Shown here: piece by piece, positions 26,232 to 35,299 of the stretch
Layout: every line of letters begins with the position of its first letter
Position numbering within the stretch: position 1 is the stretch's first letter
Assembly: GCA_031265585.1 (NCBI GenBank)
Contig: JAISCL010000193.1
Coordinates: forward strand, 1-40,792
Origin: Tannerella sp.
GTDB lineage: Bacteria; Bacteroidota; Bacteroidia; Bacteroidales; Tannerellaceae
Direction: 5' to 3'
DNA: 40,792 bases
The notes under the pieces: generated by a model
Told to the model about the DNA's origin: nothing
The model's input: the letters and a program-made list of their open reading frames with translations, nothing else
Databases searched by the model: none
Translations under genes and position numbers: made by a program

Positions 26232-27962
26232 ATGACAACAAGATTATTCAAACGTTTACCGTACGGCAAGTCAGATTTCAGAGACATCATACTCAGCGGT
26301 TATGCCTATATCGACAAAACGCAGTTTATCGAAGAGCTGGAAAATGAAGATAATCCGAATCATTTTTTCATTCGTCCGCGCAAGTTCGGCAAGTCAACCT
26401 TCCTTACAACGCTGCGCAGTTATTACGACATTAACACTAAAGACGGGTTCGAACAGATCTTCGGCAATCTGTACATCGGCAAACATCCCACGCCGGAGAG
26501 AAACAGTTACGCCATCATGGAGTTTGACTTTTCGGGACTGAATACTGCCGATGAACAAAGGTTCCAAAAAACTTTTGTTAATAAAATACGAACAACTGTT
26601 AAACGTTTTTTGGAGGCATATAAGAATATTATACCTAATGCCGAATATTTAATACGGCAGGTGGGCGCAGAAAAAGACCCTGATATTGATATTTTGGACT
26701 TCGCATTTGACGCGGCTTCTGCAAATGGCATTAAAATCTATGTCATCATCGACGAATATGACCATTTTGCCAACGATCTGATCGCCATGGGAACGCTTAA
26801 GGGTAAAGATTTCTACAAGACTATGGTGGCTGCAAACGGTATGGTACGCGACTTTTATGAACGAATCAAAACGGCAACCAAAGATTCCGTCGTTTACCGG
26901 ACGTTTATTACCGGCATTTCGCCCGTAATGCTCGACGACCTCACCAGCGGCTACAATATTGCCAAAATCCTTACACTCAATCCCAAATACAACGAAATGC
27001 TTGGATTTACGCAAGCGGAAGTGGAAGCGTTGATGGCGGAAACAGGCGTTGATCCAGCCCTGATTAATGTGGACATGGAAACGTATTATAACGGCTATCG
27101 GTTTCATAAAGACGGTGAAAACAGGGTATATAATCCTTCGATGATACTGTATTTTTTCGGGCAGATACTCGACATGGGTAAATCGCCCGAGAACATCATT
27201 GACCCGAATCTTCATACGGATTACGGCCGTCTTCAGCGTCTCGCAAAAAACGACAGGAATCGAGAAACCCTGCTGCAAATCATAAGGGAAGGCAGTATCG
27301 TTTCCGAAATTCTGGAGAAATTCCCGATAGATATGATTGACGATGACAGCTATTTCATTTCGCTGCTGTTCTACATGGGAATGTTGACTGTCGATGAACA
27401 GTACCAGTTTCAGCTGAAACTCCGCATTCCCAACTATTCAATCAGAGTTCAGTACTGGGAATATCTGGCGAAATATATTCTGACAACGTCTCCGGATATA
27501 ACAGTTAAAAGCAGACCGCTGCAGGATGCAATCTATGCGCTGGCAATGGAAGGCGACGTACAGGGGTTTATCTCCTATATTTCAGAAAACGCTTTCAGCA
27601 AACTCTCCGACCACGATTTGCAGCGTTTCGATGAGAAATATATCCAAATCCTGATGCTGGCATACTTGTTTATGAGCAATATTTACATCCCGATGAGCGA
27701 ATACGAAGCCGTCCCCGGACGGACGGATATTTTCCTGCAGCGAAACCCGCTGTATCCCGAAATTCGCCACGAATGGGTTTTCGAAATAAAATACTGCAAG
27801 GCCTCAGCCAAAGACAGTGAGATCGCTAAAAAACGCAACGAAGGTCTGGAGCAATTGAAACAGTACCTTCAAGCATATCGAATAAAAGACCGCCCCGGAC
27901 TGAAAGGAGTCTTGCTTTTCTTTACCGGCAAAAACAAATTTGAGATAACGGAAATTAATTAA
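26232..27962 (+). CDS. AAA-ATPase-like protein with C-terminal PD-(D/E)XK nuclease-like domain
   Basis: A 576-residue cytoplasmic protein of a family common in gut and symbiotic Bacteroidota (AAA-ATPase_like plus PDDEXK_9 in Pfam terms). The opening RLPYGKSDFRDIILSGYAYIDKT is the family signature. The nucleotide site is a P-loop variant, RPRKFGKST at residues 48-56, with a Walker B-like VIIDEYDHF near 172. The C-terminal domain has PD-(D/E)XK-type acids, GRTDIFL near residue 497 and the FEIKY motif near residue 516 (E-x-K). The function is unproven; nuclease activity is a fold-level prediction. It stands alone, bordered by a mosaic 465-bp gap, and such genes are often present in several copies per genome, which suggests lateral or duplicative spread. 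Confidence 0.85.
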   Translation: MTTRLFKRLPYGKSDFRDIILSGYAYIDKTQFIEELENEDNPNHFFIRPRKFGKSTFLTTLRSYYDINTKDGFEQIFGNLYIGKHPTPERNSYAIMEFDFSGLNTADEQRFQKTFVNKIRTTVKRFLEAYKNIIPNAEYLIRQVGAEKDPDIDILDFAFDAASANGIKIYVIIDEYDHFANDLIAMGTLKGKDFYKTMVAANGMVRDFYERIKTATKDSVVYRTFITGISPVMLDDLTSGYNIAKILTLNPKYNEMLGFTQAEVEALMAETGVDPALINVDMETYYNGYRFHKDGENRVYNPSMILYFFGQILDMGKSPENIIDPNLHTDYGRLQRLAKNDRNRETLLQIIREGSIVSEILEKFPIDMIDDDSYFISLLFYMGMLTVDEQYQFQLKLRIPNYSIRVQYWEYLAKYILTTSPDITVKSRPLQDAIYALAMEGDVQGFISYISENAFSKLSDHDLQRFDEKYIQILMLAYLFMSNIYIPMSEYEAVPGRTDIFLQRNPLYPEIRHEWVFEIKYCKASAKDSEIAKKRNEGLEQLKQYLQAYRIKDRPGLKGVLLFFTGKNKFEITEIN

Positions 27963-28042
27963 ACTGATCTTCGCCTGAAGACGAAGGGTTTGCTGTCAGC
28001 TAAAGCATTCTTCAATGCAGGGTCGGGCGAACATGTCCTCTC

Positions 28043-28654
28043 TTAAAACAGCCCGTTTGTCTGTGCATTGATTTTGTCTATCACAATACTGAGATCTTCG
28101 GAATTTTCCGAGAAGTTAATGGTATCTACATTGATGACTAAAAATTTATCCCTGTAGCTTTCGATCCACTGTTCGTACTTGTTGTTCAGACTTTGCAGAT
28201 AATCAATACGTATACTGCTCTCGTATTCCCGTCCTCTTTTTTGTATCTGTTTTACAAGAGTAGGAACGGAAGCTCTCAGGTATATCAGCAAGCTCGGCGG
28301 AGAAACCAGAGTCATCATCAAATCGTACAGGGACTTGTATGTTTCAAAATCTCTTGGCGACATCAGTCCCATACCCAGCAGGTTTGGCGCAAAAATGCAC
28401 GCATCCTCGTATATTGTACGGTCCTGTATAACCGAATTGCTATTATTTTGAATATCCAGGATATTCTTATACCGCCGGTGAAGAAAATATATCTGCAAAT
28501 TAAAAGACCACTGTCCCATATCCTGATAAAAATCTGCGAGATACGGATTTCCTTCTTCCCCGTCATACATGATTTCCCATTCATAGTGTCGGGCAAGCAG
28601 TGTTGCCAGAGTAGTTTTTCCGCTGCCAATGTTTCCAGCTATAGCTATATGCAT
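28043..28654 (-). CDS. Deoxynucleoside kinase (dAdo/dGuo kinase type)
   Basis: A 203-residue P-loop kinase that phosphorylates deoxynucleosides for salvage. Motifs: GNIGSGKT (residues 7-14) for ATP phosphates; DRTIYED (78-84), the DRS-type motif whose Arg and Glu contact the sugar hydroxyls; and the arginine-rich lid KRGREYESSI. Q49-F51 and the E33-E34 region fit the substrate pocket. It is the dCK/dGK family rather than thymidine kinase. The exact base specificity cannot be read with confidence. It lies 5 bp after the AMP nucleosidase gene, so both form a minus-strand purine salvage operon. Confidence 0.9.
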   Translation of the reverse strand: MHIAIAGNIGSGKTTLATLLARHYEWEIMYDGEEGNPYLADFYQDMGQWSFNLQIYFLHRRYKNILDIQNNSNSVIQDRTIYEDACIFAPNLLGMGLMSPRDFETYKSLYDLMMTLVSPPSLLIYLRASVPTLVKQIQKRGREYESSIRIDYLQSLNNKYEQWIESYRDKFLVINVDTINFSENSEDLSIVIDKINAQTNGLF

Positions 28655-28659
28655 AATAT

Positions 28660-29430
28660 TTAAAATTTTAGATGTTTATTAAAGTGATCGTCATACTTGA
28701 TAAGCGTAAGGGCTTCCATACCGATTTTGACATGGGTATCCACGAATTTTTCCGTAACTTCCCTGTCGCTTTCGACAGTTTTAACTCCTGTGGAAACCAT
28801 TGGCATATCGGAAGTTAATAGCAGAGCGCCTGTAGTTATATTATTGGCAAACCCTACGGTGAAAATTGTTGCCGTTTCCATGTCTATTGCCATGCAGCGT
28901 ATGGATTTCAGGTATTCCTTGAAAGCTTCGTCATGCTCCCACACCCTGCGATTGGTGGTATAGACAGTGCCTGTCCAGTAGTCGAGCCCCATATCTATAA
29001 TAGCCGAAGAAACAGCCCTTTGCAGACTGAAAGCCGGTAAAGCCGGGACTTCTGGCGGAAGATAGTCGCTTGAGGTTCCGTCGCCTCTTATCGCAGCAAT
29101 AGGCAAAATCAAATCGCCAAGGCTGTTTTTATCTTTCAGTGTTCCGCATTTTCCCAGAAACAGGACTGCTTTTGGCTTTATTGCAGATAAAAGATCCATA
29201 ATTATTGCCGCATTCGGACTGCCCATTCCGAAATTTATCATGCTTATTTCGTCCGCTCTTGCACATGGCATATTTGCATTTTCATCAATGACGGATACAT
29301 TATTCCATTCCGTGAACAGGTTCATGTATTTCTTGAAATTGGTGAGTAAGATATATTTACCGAAATTTTCAAGAGGACAGCCTGTATATCTCGGCAACCA
29401 GTTTGCAACAATATCTTCTTTTGTTTTCAT
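28660..29430 (-). CDS. AMP nucleosidase (short Bacteroidota form, PNP/UDP phosphorylase fold)
   Basis: A 256-residue enzyme of the nucleoside phosphorylase superfamily, expected to split AMP into adenine and ribose 5-phosphate. Features: FGMGSPNAAIIM and AVLFLGKCGTL for phosphate/ribose binding, LPIAAIRGDGTSSDYLPPEVPA, and the ribose-binding IRCMAIDMETATIFTVGF (the MExE/DMETA segment). Bacteroidota proteins of this length carry this annotation; E. coli Amn is about 480 residues with an extra N-terminal domain that is absent here. A related purine nucleoside hydrolase or phosphorylase activity is possible. The gene precedes the deoxynucleoside kinase in one operon with a -7 box at 29465-29472. 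Confidence 0.85.
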   Translation of the reverse strand: MKTKEDIVANWLPRYTGCPLENFGKYILLTNFKKYMNLFTEWNNVSVIDENANMPCARADEISMINFGMGSPNAAIIMDLLSAIKPKAVLFLGKCGTLKDKNSLGDLILPIAAIRGDGTSSDYLPPEVPALPAFSLQRAVSSAIIDMGLDYWTGTVYTTNRRVWEHDEAFKEYLKSIRCMAIDMETATIFTVGFANNITTGALLLTSDMPMVSTGVKTVESDREVTEKFVDTHVKIGMEALTLIKYDDHFNKHLKF

Positions 29431-29464
29431 TATTTGATACTAAAATATTAAATACTTGAGAATA

Positions 29465-29472
29465 CAAATTTA
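29465..29472 (-). promoter_or_regulatory. -7 box (TAAATTTG) of the AMP nucleosidase operon
   Basis: Exact TAnnTTTG on the minus strand, 34 bp before ATG29430. The -33 region has only a partial TTT match. Confidence 0.5.
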
Positions 29473-29546
29473 GATATTATTTTGATTTCGCAGAAATAAT
29501 GGGGTGTATTGACTACGTCGAACTTCGTTTCCAAAATGTCGGACTG

Positions 29547-29588
29547 TTCCGGATTGAATCGGAGTCATTCCGGATTGAACCGGAGCTG
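29547..29588. repeat. 21-bp tandem repeat, two copies plus a partial
   Basis: Unit TTCCGGATTGAA(T/C)CGGAG plus four variable bases occurs at 29547-29567 and 29568-29588. TCGGACTG at 29539-29546 matches the end of a third unit, and CTCC follows. It lies in the non-coding region between the divergent AMP nucleosidase and 125-residue genes, upstream of the latter's -7 box. Confidence 0.8.
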
Positions 29589-29625
29589 CTCCATTCTTTT
29601 CCAATATTTGAAATAAAAAAAATTG

Positions 29626-29633
29626 TACCTTTG
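29626..29633 (+). promoter_or_regulatory. -7 box (TACCTTTG) upstream of the mutL operon
   Basis: Exact TAnnTTTG 26 bp before ATG29660. TTTG at 29607-29610 could serve as -33 box, but the 15-bp spacer is shorter than usual. Confidence 0.55.
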
Positions 29634-29659
29634 CATCTTAAATTTTTAATACAAAAACA

Positions 29660-30037
29660 ATGGCGTTAAGATTTTCTTTTTTTAAAATTCCTAAGCACAA
29701 GCGTTTTGAGTACACGCCGAGGATTTGGGATCCTGAAAAGGAAGAGAGGGAAGAACGGATAAAACAGATTCATGAAGAGATGGGGATTCTGGATACTTCC
29801 GGGGGGAAGCCTTATGTCCCCAATATAAAAGGACGTTTCAGGAAAGAGTACGAGCAGAGCAGGAAGAGCAGACCCAAGCTTGCCTACAGCAATAAAATAC
29901 GCTCGTATATAATTATAGGTACAATTTTACTGCTGTGCGCTATATTTTTCTATTTCATAAAATTATATCCGTACATGTTTTCGGGCGGGGGAGAGGACAG
30001 CGGGGACAATATCGAAAAAATCGAATACTACAGATGA
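29660..30037 (+). CDS. Conserved small single-pass membrane protein upstream of mutL
   Basis: A 125-residue protein: a basic, charged N-terminal half (residues 1-80, predicted cytoplasmic), one hydrophobic segment IIIGTILLLCAIFFYFIKLY (about 84-103) and a short acidic tail. It has no signal peptide and no enzyme motif. I recognise it only as the type of unnamed protein that precedes mutL in Bacteroidota. Its stop codon overlaps the mutL start (ATGA at 30034-30037), implying translational coupling. Function unknown. Confidence 0.75.
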   Translation: MALRFSFFKIPKHKRFEYTPRIWDPEKEEREERIKQIHEEMGILDTSGGKPYVPNIKGRFRKEYEQSRKSRPKLAYSNKIRSYIIIGTILLLCAIFFYFIKLYPYMFSGGGEDSGDNIEKIEYYR

Positions 30038-31869
30038 TTAAATTATTACCCGACAATGTAGCAAACCAGATTGCGGCGGGAGAAGTCGTGCAGCGACCCG
30101 CATCGGTTGTCAAGGAACTGATGGAAAACGCGATAGATGCGGGCGCATCCCAGGTGAACCTGGTGATCAAGGATGCGGGACGGACGCTTATACAGGTGAC
30201 GGACAACGGTTCCGGCATGTCCGATACGGACGCACGCATGGCTTTTGAAAGACATGCAACCTCGAAAATCGTTGAAATCAAAGATCTGGAATCCATCATG
30301 ACCTTCGGTTTCAGGGGGGAGGCGCTGGCTTCGATTGCAGCCGTTTCCGAAGTCGAGCTGAAAACGCGGCGGAAAGACGCGGATCTGGGCATCCGTTTAC
30401 TTATTTCCGCATCCAGAGTCGTTTCGAGCGAGCCGGTTCAATGTCCTGCCGGCTCAAGTTTTTCGGTCAAAAATCTTTTTTACAACATCCCGGCACGGAG
30501 AAAATTCCTCAAGCCCGATCCTTCGGAACTGAAACAGATAATCAATGAATTTCACAGAGTTGCAATCTGCAATCCCGATATCGAATTTACCTTTCACAAC
30601 AACGGTACGCAGCTGTACAGCCTGGCGACAGGGAATCTGAAACAGCGTCTTGCGGGCATGTTCGGGAAAAACATCGCGAGCACGCTTATCGATGTAAATG
30701 TCGAGACATCAATAGTTAAAGTCTCCGGTTTCGCGGGGAAAGCCGACAAGGCGAAACGAACTTCCGGCGAACAGTTTTTCTTTGCCAACAACAGGTTTTT
30801 CAGGAGTCCCTATCTGCAGAAAGCCGTGTATAAGGCTTATGAACAGCTGATTCCCGCCAACATGCATCCTTCGTTTTTTATATTCCTCAATGTGGATTCC
30901 GCCAGCATCGACATAAACATACATCCCCAGAAAACAGAAGTCAAATTTGAAGACGAGCAGGCTATATGGCAGATTCTGAATGCCGTGGTCAGGGAATCAC
31001 TGTCGAAGTATGCCGTCGCGCCCTCAATAATATTCGATATGGAAGGAGCGCCGGACATTCCCGTCCTGGAAAGAAACACCAGAATCGTCGCTCCGGAGAT
31101 AACTGTAGACAGGGAATACAATCCGTTTAAAACTGCCGGCACACAGTATTCGAAACCGGATAATAAAATGGACGGATGGGAACAGTTTTACAACGATTTC
31201 AACAGACAGTCCGGAACATTCGAGGCTTCCATTGCCGGCTTCGAGCAGAAAACCGCCTTCGAGGACGATGTGCAAAAGAAGCGTTTTTTGCAGATTAAGG
31301 ACAGATACATAGCCACTCCCGTGAAATCGGGACTGATGCTGGTGGATATCTGCAAAGCCCATCAGCGAATTTTGTTCGAGGAATTTCTCGCGCTGTTTCA
31401 GGCAAATTCCACCGTCGTTTCACAGAAGCAGCTGTTTCCCGAAACGGTGGAACTGTCGCTTTCCGACTACATGCTCGTCCAGAGCGTACAGGGCGATCTG
31501 GAAAAAATGGGCTTCGATATACGCAGTATCGACAGCAGCATTGTGTTTTACGCCCTCCCCGCCGGGCTGGAAAAAGCCAGCGCAAAAAACATTGTCGATG
31601 AAATTCTCCGGAATATCAAGGAAGACTACAGCAGCCCGACATGGGACACCCGCGAAAAACTCGCCCTCTCGCTGGCGAAATCGGAGTCGGTAAAGAAATG
31701 CGGAAGTCTCAGCGATACCGAAATGGAACATCTTGTAAACAGGCTGTTTGCATGCAGAATGCCCGATATCGACGCGGAAGGCAAACCGACCATATCCATA
31801 GTGGAAATCGAAAAACTGTTTATAACCCCAGTCATGAAAATTTTGAATAATAATATTATAAATAATTAA
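30034..31869 (+). CDS. mutL: DNA mismatch repair protein MutL
   Basis: A 611-residue GHKL ATPase that links MutS mismatch recognition to downstream repair. The N-terminal ATPase has catalytic E28 and Mg-binding N32 (VVKELMENAIDAGAS), DNGSGM (57-62) and GFRGEALASIA (92-102). The transducer includes NLFYNIPARRKFLK and HPQKTEVKF. The C-terminal dimerisation domain starts near residue 425. At the place of the endonuclease motif DQHAxxE it reads DICKAHQ (about 438-444), and at the CPHGRP-like place it reads DAEGKPT, so the metal ligands of nicking MutL proteins are not evident. ATG30034 gives the standard N-terminus; the open frame back to 29935 is spurious. Coupled to the preceding gene. Confidence 0.94.
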   Translation: MIKLLPDNVANQIAAGEVVQRPASVVKELMENAIDAGASQVNLVIKDAGRTLIQVTDNGSGMSDTDARMAFERHATSKIVEIKDLESIMTFGFRGEALASIAAVSEVELKTRRKDADLGIRLLISASRVVSSEPVQCPAGSSFSVKNLFYNIPARRKFLKPDPSELKQIINEFHRVAICNPDIEFTFHNNGTQLYSLATGNLKQRLAGMFGKNIASTLIDVNVETSIVKVSGFAGKADKAKRTSGEQFFFANNRFFRSPYLQKAVYKAYEQLIPANMHPSFFIFLNVDSASIDINIHPQKTEVKFEDEQAIWQILNAVVRESLSKYAVAPSIIFDMEGAPDIPVLERNTRIVAPEITVDREYNPFKTAGTQYSKPDNKMDGWEQFYNDFNRQSGTFEASIAGFEQKTAFEDDVQKKRFLQIKDRYIATPVKSGLMLVDICKAHQRILFEEFLALFQANSTVVSQKQLFPETVELSLSDYMLVQSVQGDLEKMGFDIRSIDSSIVFYALPAGLEKASAKNIVDEILRNIKEDYSSPTWDTREKLALSLAKSESVKKCGSLSDTEMEHLVNRLFACRMPDIDAEGKPTISIVEIEKLFITPVMKILNNNIINN

Positions 31870-31878
31870 ATTACTAAA

Positions 31879-34800
31879 ATGAGAACTTTTAATACAATTA
31901 CAGCATCTCTTGCAGTGTTTGCAGTTTTGCTGTCCGGATGTTCAAACGATTTTTCGAAAGTGGAAAGGGGATTTGTTTCTCCTCCCGACAGTATCCGAAC
32001 CGGCGTTTACTGGTACTGGATAAACGACAACATCTCGAAAGAAGCTGTCGTAAAAGACTTGCAGGCAATGAAAAAGGCAGGCATCAACCGCGCTTTCATC
32101 GGGAATATCGGCGAAGGATATTCCAGGGGGAATATCAGGATTCTGAGCGACGAATGGTGGGAAGTGATGCATGCAGCCCTGAAAACCGCAACCGAACTGG
32201 ATATCGAAATCGGGGTGTTCAATTCCCCGGGATGGAGCCAGTCCGGCGGTCCATGGATCAAGCCCGAACAGTCAATGCGCTATTTAGCCGTTTCGGAGCT
32301 GCGCGTAAAGGGTCCCGCCAAAATTAAGGAAAAACTGTCGGAACCCCGGGAATCTCTTGGCTTTCAGGATCTGAAAGTCCTGGCGTTTCCCGTTTCCGGC
32401 AGCTACGGGGAGAACCTGTTCGATGTTCCCGCCGCCCGCGTAACGTTTTCCGACAATCGGATACCGGTTTCCAGTCCGTCCGAAACTCCTGAAAAATACC
32501 GTCTTCCGGAAGGAGAATCGTACATCGGGCTTGCACTGCCCAAAGCCTTCACGGCGCGCAGCCTGGTATTTAAGGTAACGGGACGGGCATACGCCGGAGC
32601 CGAGCTTCAGGCAAAGGACGGAACGGAGTTTAAAACGGTCAAACAGTTCACCCTCAACCGTACAAACTTCCACCCGAACGTGGGTTTCGATCCCTTTGCC
32701 CCGGTTGTCGTTTCGTTTCCGGAGGTTGAATCTTCCGAATACCGCATCGTTTTCCATGATGCGGAGGGAGGCAGCAGCCTTGGCGGGATAACGCTTTCCG
32801 CTACGCCGCTGATGGAACGCTATCCGGAAAAAACGCTGGCAAAAATGTTTCAGTCGCCGCTTCCCTACTGGCACGATTATCTCTGGGACAAACAGGCTGA
32901 TATCCAGTCGGGCGCCGCATCCCTGATCGCAAAGCCCGAACAGGTGACGGACATTTCGAAATACATGGCTCCGGACGGAACTCTCAGCTGGGACGTCCCC
33001 GAAGGCGAGTGGATAATAATGCGTACGGGAATGAGTTCGACCAGGGTTACAAACAGCCCCGCCTCGCCGGAAGGTACAGGCCTGGAGGTAGATAAAATGA
33101 GCAAAACGCATGTTGCCTACCATTTCGACGCCTTTCTCGGGAAAATCATGGAACGCGTCCCCCCGAAAGACCGCAAAACATGGAAGATGGCGGTTGAAGA
33201 CAGCTATGAAACGGGCGGTCAGAATTTTACCGACGGCTTTCTTGAGGAATTTGAAGAACGGTACGGATACGATCCTCTTCCTTTCGTCCCTGTTTTCAGC
33301 GGACATGTCATTGGAAGTCCCGACCTGTCAGACCGTTTCCTCTGGGACGTGCGGCGCATGGTTGCCGACAAGGTTGCATACGATTATGTCGGCGGTTTAA
33401 GGGAAATATGTCATAAATACGGACTTGCGACATGGCTCGAAAATTATGGACACTGGGGATTCCCGGGAGAATTTCTCCAGTACGGAGGACAGTCCGACGA
33501 AATCGGCGGCGAATTCTGGAGCGAGGGAGACCTCGGAGACATAGAAAACCGCGCAGCGTCTTCGAGCGCGCATATTTACGGAAAGACAAAGGTTTCGGCG
33601 GAATCGTTTACCAGCGCCGGCGGTTCCTACGGCCGTCATCCGGCGGTTTTGAAACGCCGCGGCGACTGGTCGTTTACCGAAGGCGTCAACAACACCCTGA
33701 TGCACGTGTACATCCAGCAGGCTTACGAAGACCTCTATCCCGGAATCAACGCATGGTTCGGAACCGAGTTTAACCGCAAAAATACATGGTTCAGCCATAT
33801 CGACCTGTTTACTACATATCTGAAACGCTGCAATTTCATGCTCCAGCAGGGACTGAATGTTGCCGACGCTGCCTATTTCATCGGCGAGGACGCTCCCAAA
33901 ATGACCGGAATACGCAATCCCGAAATGCCGGCAGGCTACAGTTTCGACTATATCAACGCCGAAGTGATCGTGCGCGATTTGTTTGTGAAAGACGGAAAAC
34001 TGACTCTGCCCCACGGCACTTCGTACAGGGTGCTGGTGTTGCCGGCGCTGGAAACAATGCGTCCCGAAACGCTGGCAAAAATCGAACAGCTGATTGCAGA
34101 CGGAGCAACTGTCCTGGGACCTCCGCCAAGCCGCTCGCCAAGCATGCAGGGATATCCCGATGCCGACGAGCAGGTGAAGTCAATGGCGAAAAAACTCTGG
34201 GGCGACCTGTCCGTGAAACAGCGCAGTTACGGAAAGGGAAGGCTGCTGACGGATATGAACATGCAGGAAGTATTTGATCTGCTGAAGGCTGTTCCCGACT
34301 GCCGTATCAAAAGCGGAACTCCCGTGCTGTATGCTCACCGGACTCTCGAGGGAAGGGAGATCTATTTCCTTACCAACCAGAGCGAACAGCGGGTGGAGAC
34401 TTCCATCGGATTCAGAGTGAAGGATATGCAGCCCGAACTGTGGAATGCCGTGACGGGAGAGATTCGTCCCCTGCCCTCATTCGAACAAGCAGGAGAGACA
34501 GTTACTGTCCCGATACGCCTGGAACCGCTCGAAAGTGCATTCATTGTTTTCCGGGAAAAAGGCAGTCCTGCAAGCGCTTCCGCCCAGCTTGCCGCGAATT
34601 ATCCCGAGATGAAGGTGCTGACGACAATAGATTCGCCATGGGAGGTAAGTTTTGAAGCGGATGCCGTGAAACGCGGTCCTTCCGGAACGGTGGTTTTCAA
34701 CAAATTAACGGACTGGACTCAGAATGAGAATGAACAAATCCGGTACTATTCGGGAACGGCAATCTACAAAACAAAGTTCACCGTCGATAAAAAACCGGAA

Positions 34801-35103
34801 AACAGGAAAATCTATCTTGATCTCGGAAAGGTGAATATGATGGCTAAGGTGAAGATTAATAACAGGTACGCCGGCGGTGTATGGACAATGCCATATCGCC
34901 TCGATGTAAGCTCGCAACTGGTAAACGGCGAAAATTCTATTGAGATAGAACTCGTCAATACGTGGGTGAACCGTATAATAGGCGACCTGCAACTCCCCGA
35001 GGAAGGAAGAATTTTGAACATGAGCAATATGTCCCTGCGGGGAAATTCAGCTCTGCAGTCTTCCGGATTGATGGGACCGGTTCAGCTGATAAGCGAAAAT
35101 TGA
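31879..35103 (+). CDS. GH106-type glycoside hydrolase lipoprotein (alpha-L-rhamnosidase family)
   Basis: A 1074-residue lipoprotein: signal peptide with lipobox LLSGC (Cys21), so probably anchored at the outer membrane or its surface. The N-terminal catalytic region opens with GVYWYWINDNISKEAVVKDLQAMKKAGI and SPGWSQSGGPWIKPEQSM, which I recognise from GH106 enzymes. Conserved acidic segments follow (VEDSYETG, ENYGHWGFPGEF, GEFWSEGD, AESFT), among which the catalytic pair should lie. Residues about 955-1045 form a galactose-binding-like beta domain (GTAIYKTKF, DLGKVNMMAKVKINN). Alpha-L-rhamnosidase activity on plant or host glycans is the family expectation. It begins 9 bp after mutL and may be read through from it, yet no SusC/SusD pair is nearby. 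Confidence 0.85.
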   Translation: MRTFNTITASLAVFAVLLSGCSNDFSKVERGFVSPPDSIRTGVYWYWINDNISKEAVVKDLQAMKKAGINRAFIGNIGEGYSRGNIRILSDEWWEVMHAALKTATELDIEIGVFNSPGWSQSGGPWIKPEQSMRYLAVSELRVKGPAKIKEKLSEPRESLGFQDLKVLAFPVSGSYGENLFDVPAARVTFSDNRIPVSSPSETPEKYRLPEGESYIGLALPKAFTARSLVFKVTGRAYAGAELQAKDGTEFKTVKQFTLNRTNFHPNVGFDPFAPVVVSFPEVESSEYRIVFHDAEGGSSLGGITLSATPLMERYPEKTLAKMFQSPLPYWHDYLWDKQADIQSGAASLIAKPEQVTDISKYMAPDGTLSWDVPEGEWIIMRTGMSSTRVTNSPASPEGTGLEVDKMSKTHVAYHFDAFLGKIMERVPPKDRKTWKMAVEDSYETGGQNFTDGFLEEFEERYGYDPLPFVPVFSGHVIGSPDLSDRFLWDVRRMVADKVAYDYVGGLREICHKYGLATWLENYGHWGFPGEFLQYGGQSDEIGGEFWSEGDLGDIENRAASSSAHIYGKTKVSAESFTSAGGSYGRHPAVLKRRGDWSFTEGVNNTLMHVYIQQAYEDLYPGINAWFGTEFNRKNTWFSHIDLFTTYLKRCNFMLQQGLNVADAAYFIGEDAPKMTGIRNPEMPAGYSFDYINAEVIVRDLFVKDGKLTLPHGTSYRVLVLPALETMRPETLAKIEQLIADGATVLGPPPSRSPSMQGYPDADEQVKSMAKKLWGDLSVKQRSYGKGRLLTDMNMQEVFDLLKAVPDCRIKSGTPVLYAHRTLEGREIYFLTNQSEQRVETSIGFRVKDMQPELWNAVTGEIRPLPSFEQAGETVTVPIRLEPLESAFIVFREKGSPASASAQLAANYPEMKVLTTIDSPWEVSFEADAVKRGPSGTVVFNKLTDWTQNENEQIRYYSGTAIYKTKFTVDKKPENRKIYLDLGKVNMMAKVKINNRYAGGVWTMPYRLDVSSQLVNGENSIEIELVNTWVNRIIGDLQLPEEGRILNMSNMSLRGNSALQSSGLMGPVQLISEN

Positions 35104-35270
35104 TGAAGCGCTGAAGTATCCTGTTTTACCAGCAGGACACTGACACGGAAAAGGTGCACGACGTCATCGAAAACGTACGCGCTCCTGCCGCAAAGGTACA
35201 CGCTTAAATGCCAAAAGGTGCATGATTTTTTTGAAAAGTCATGCATCTTTGCTGTAAAAGTGCGCACCGC

Positions 35271-35297
35271 CGCTACAAGGGTATTGTACCTTTAGCG
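35271..35297. repeat. Imperfect 11-bp hairpin within the repeat array
   Basis: CGCTA/TAGCG, AA/TT and GGTA/TACC pair in order, with two single-base bulges and a 3-nt loop. Confidence 0.6.
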
Positions 35298-35299
35298 AA

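Noticed and set aside
25999-26235. Possible 78-residue gene before the AAA-ATPase
   Set aside because: It overlaps the -7 box and start codon of the next gene, crosses the IS-like sequence and shows no family resemblance.
29935-30033. Longer N-terminus for MutL
   Set aside because: MutL proteins start directly before the IKLLPDNVANQIAAGE segment, and the ATGA overlap at 30034 explains the start.
32284-33306. 340-codon frame antisense to the GH106 gene
   Set aside because: Shadow of a GC-richer coding strand; no motif and no plausible start context.
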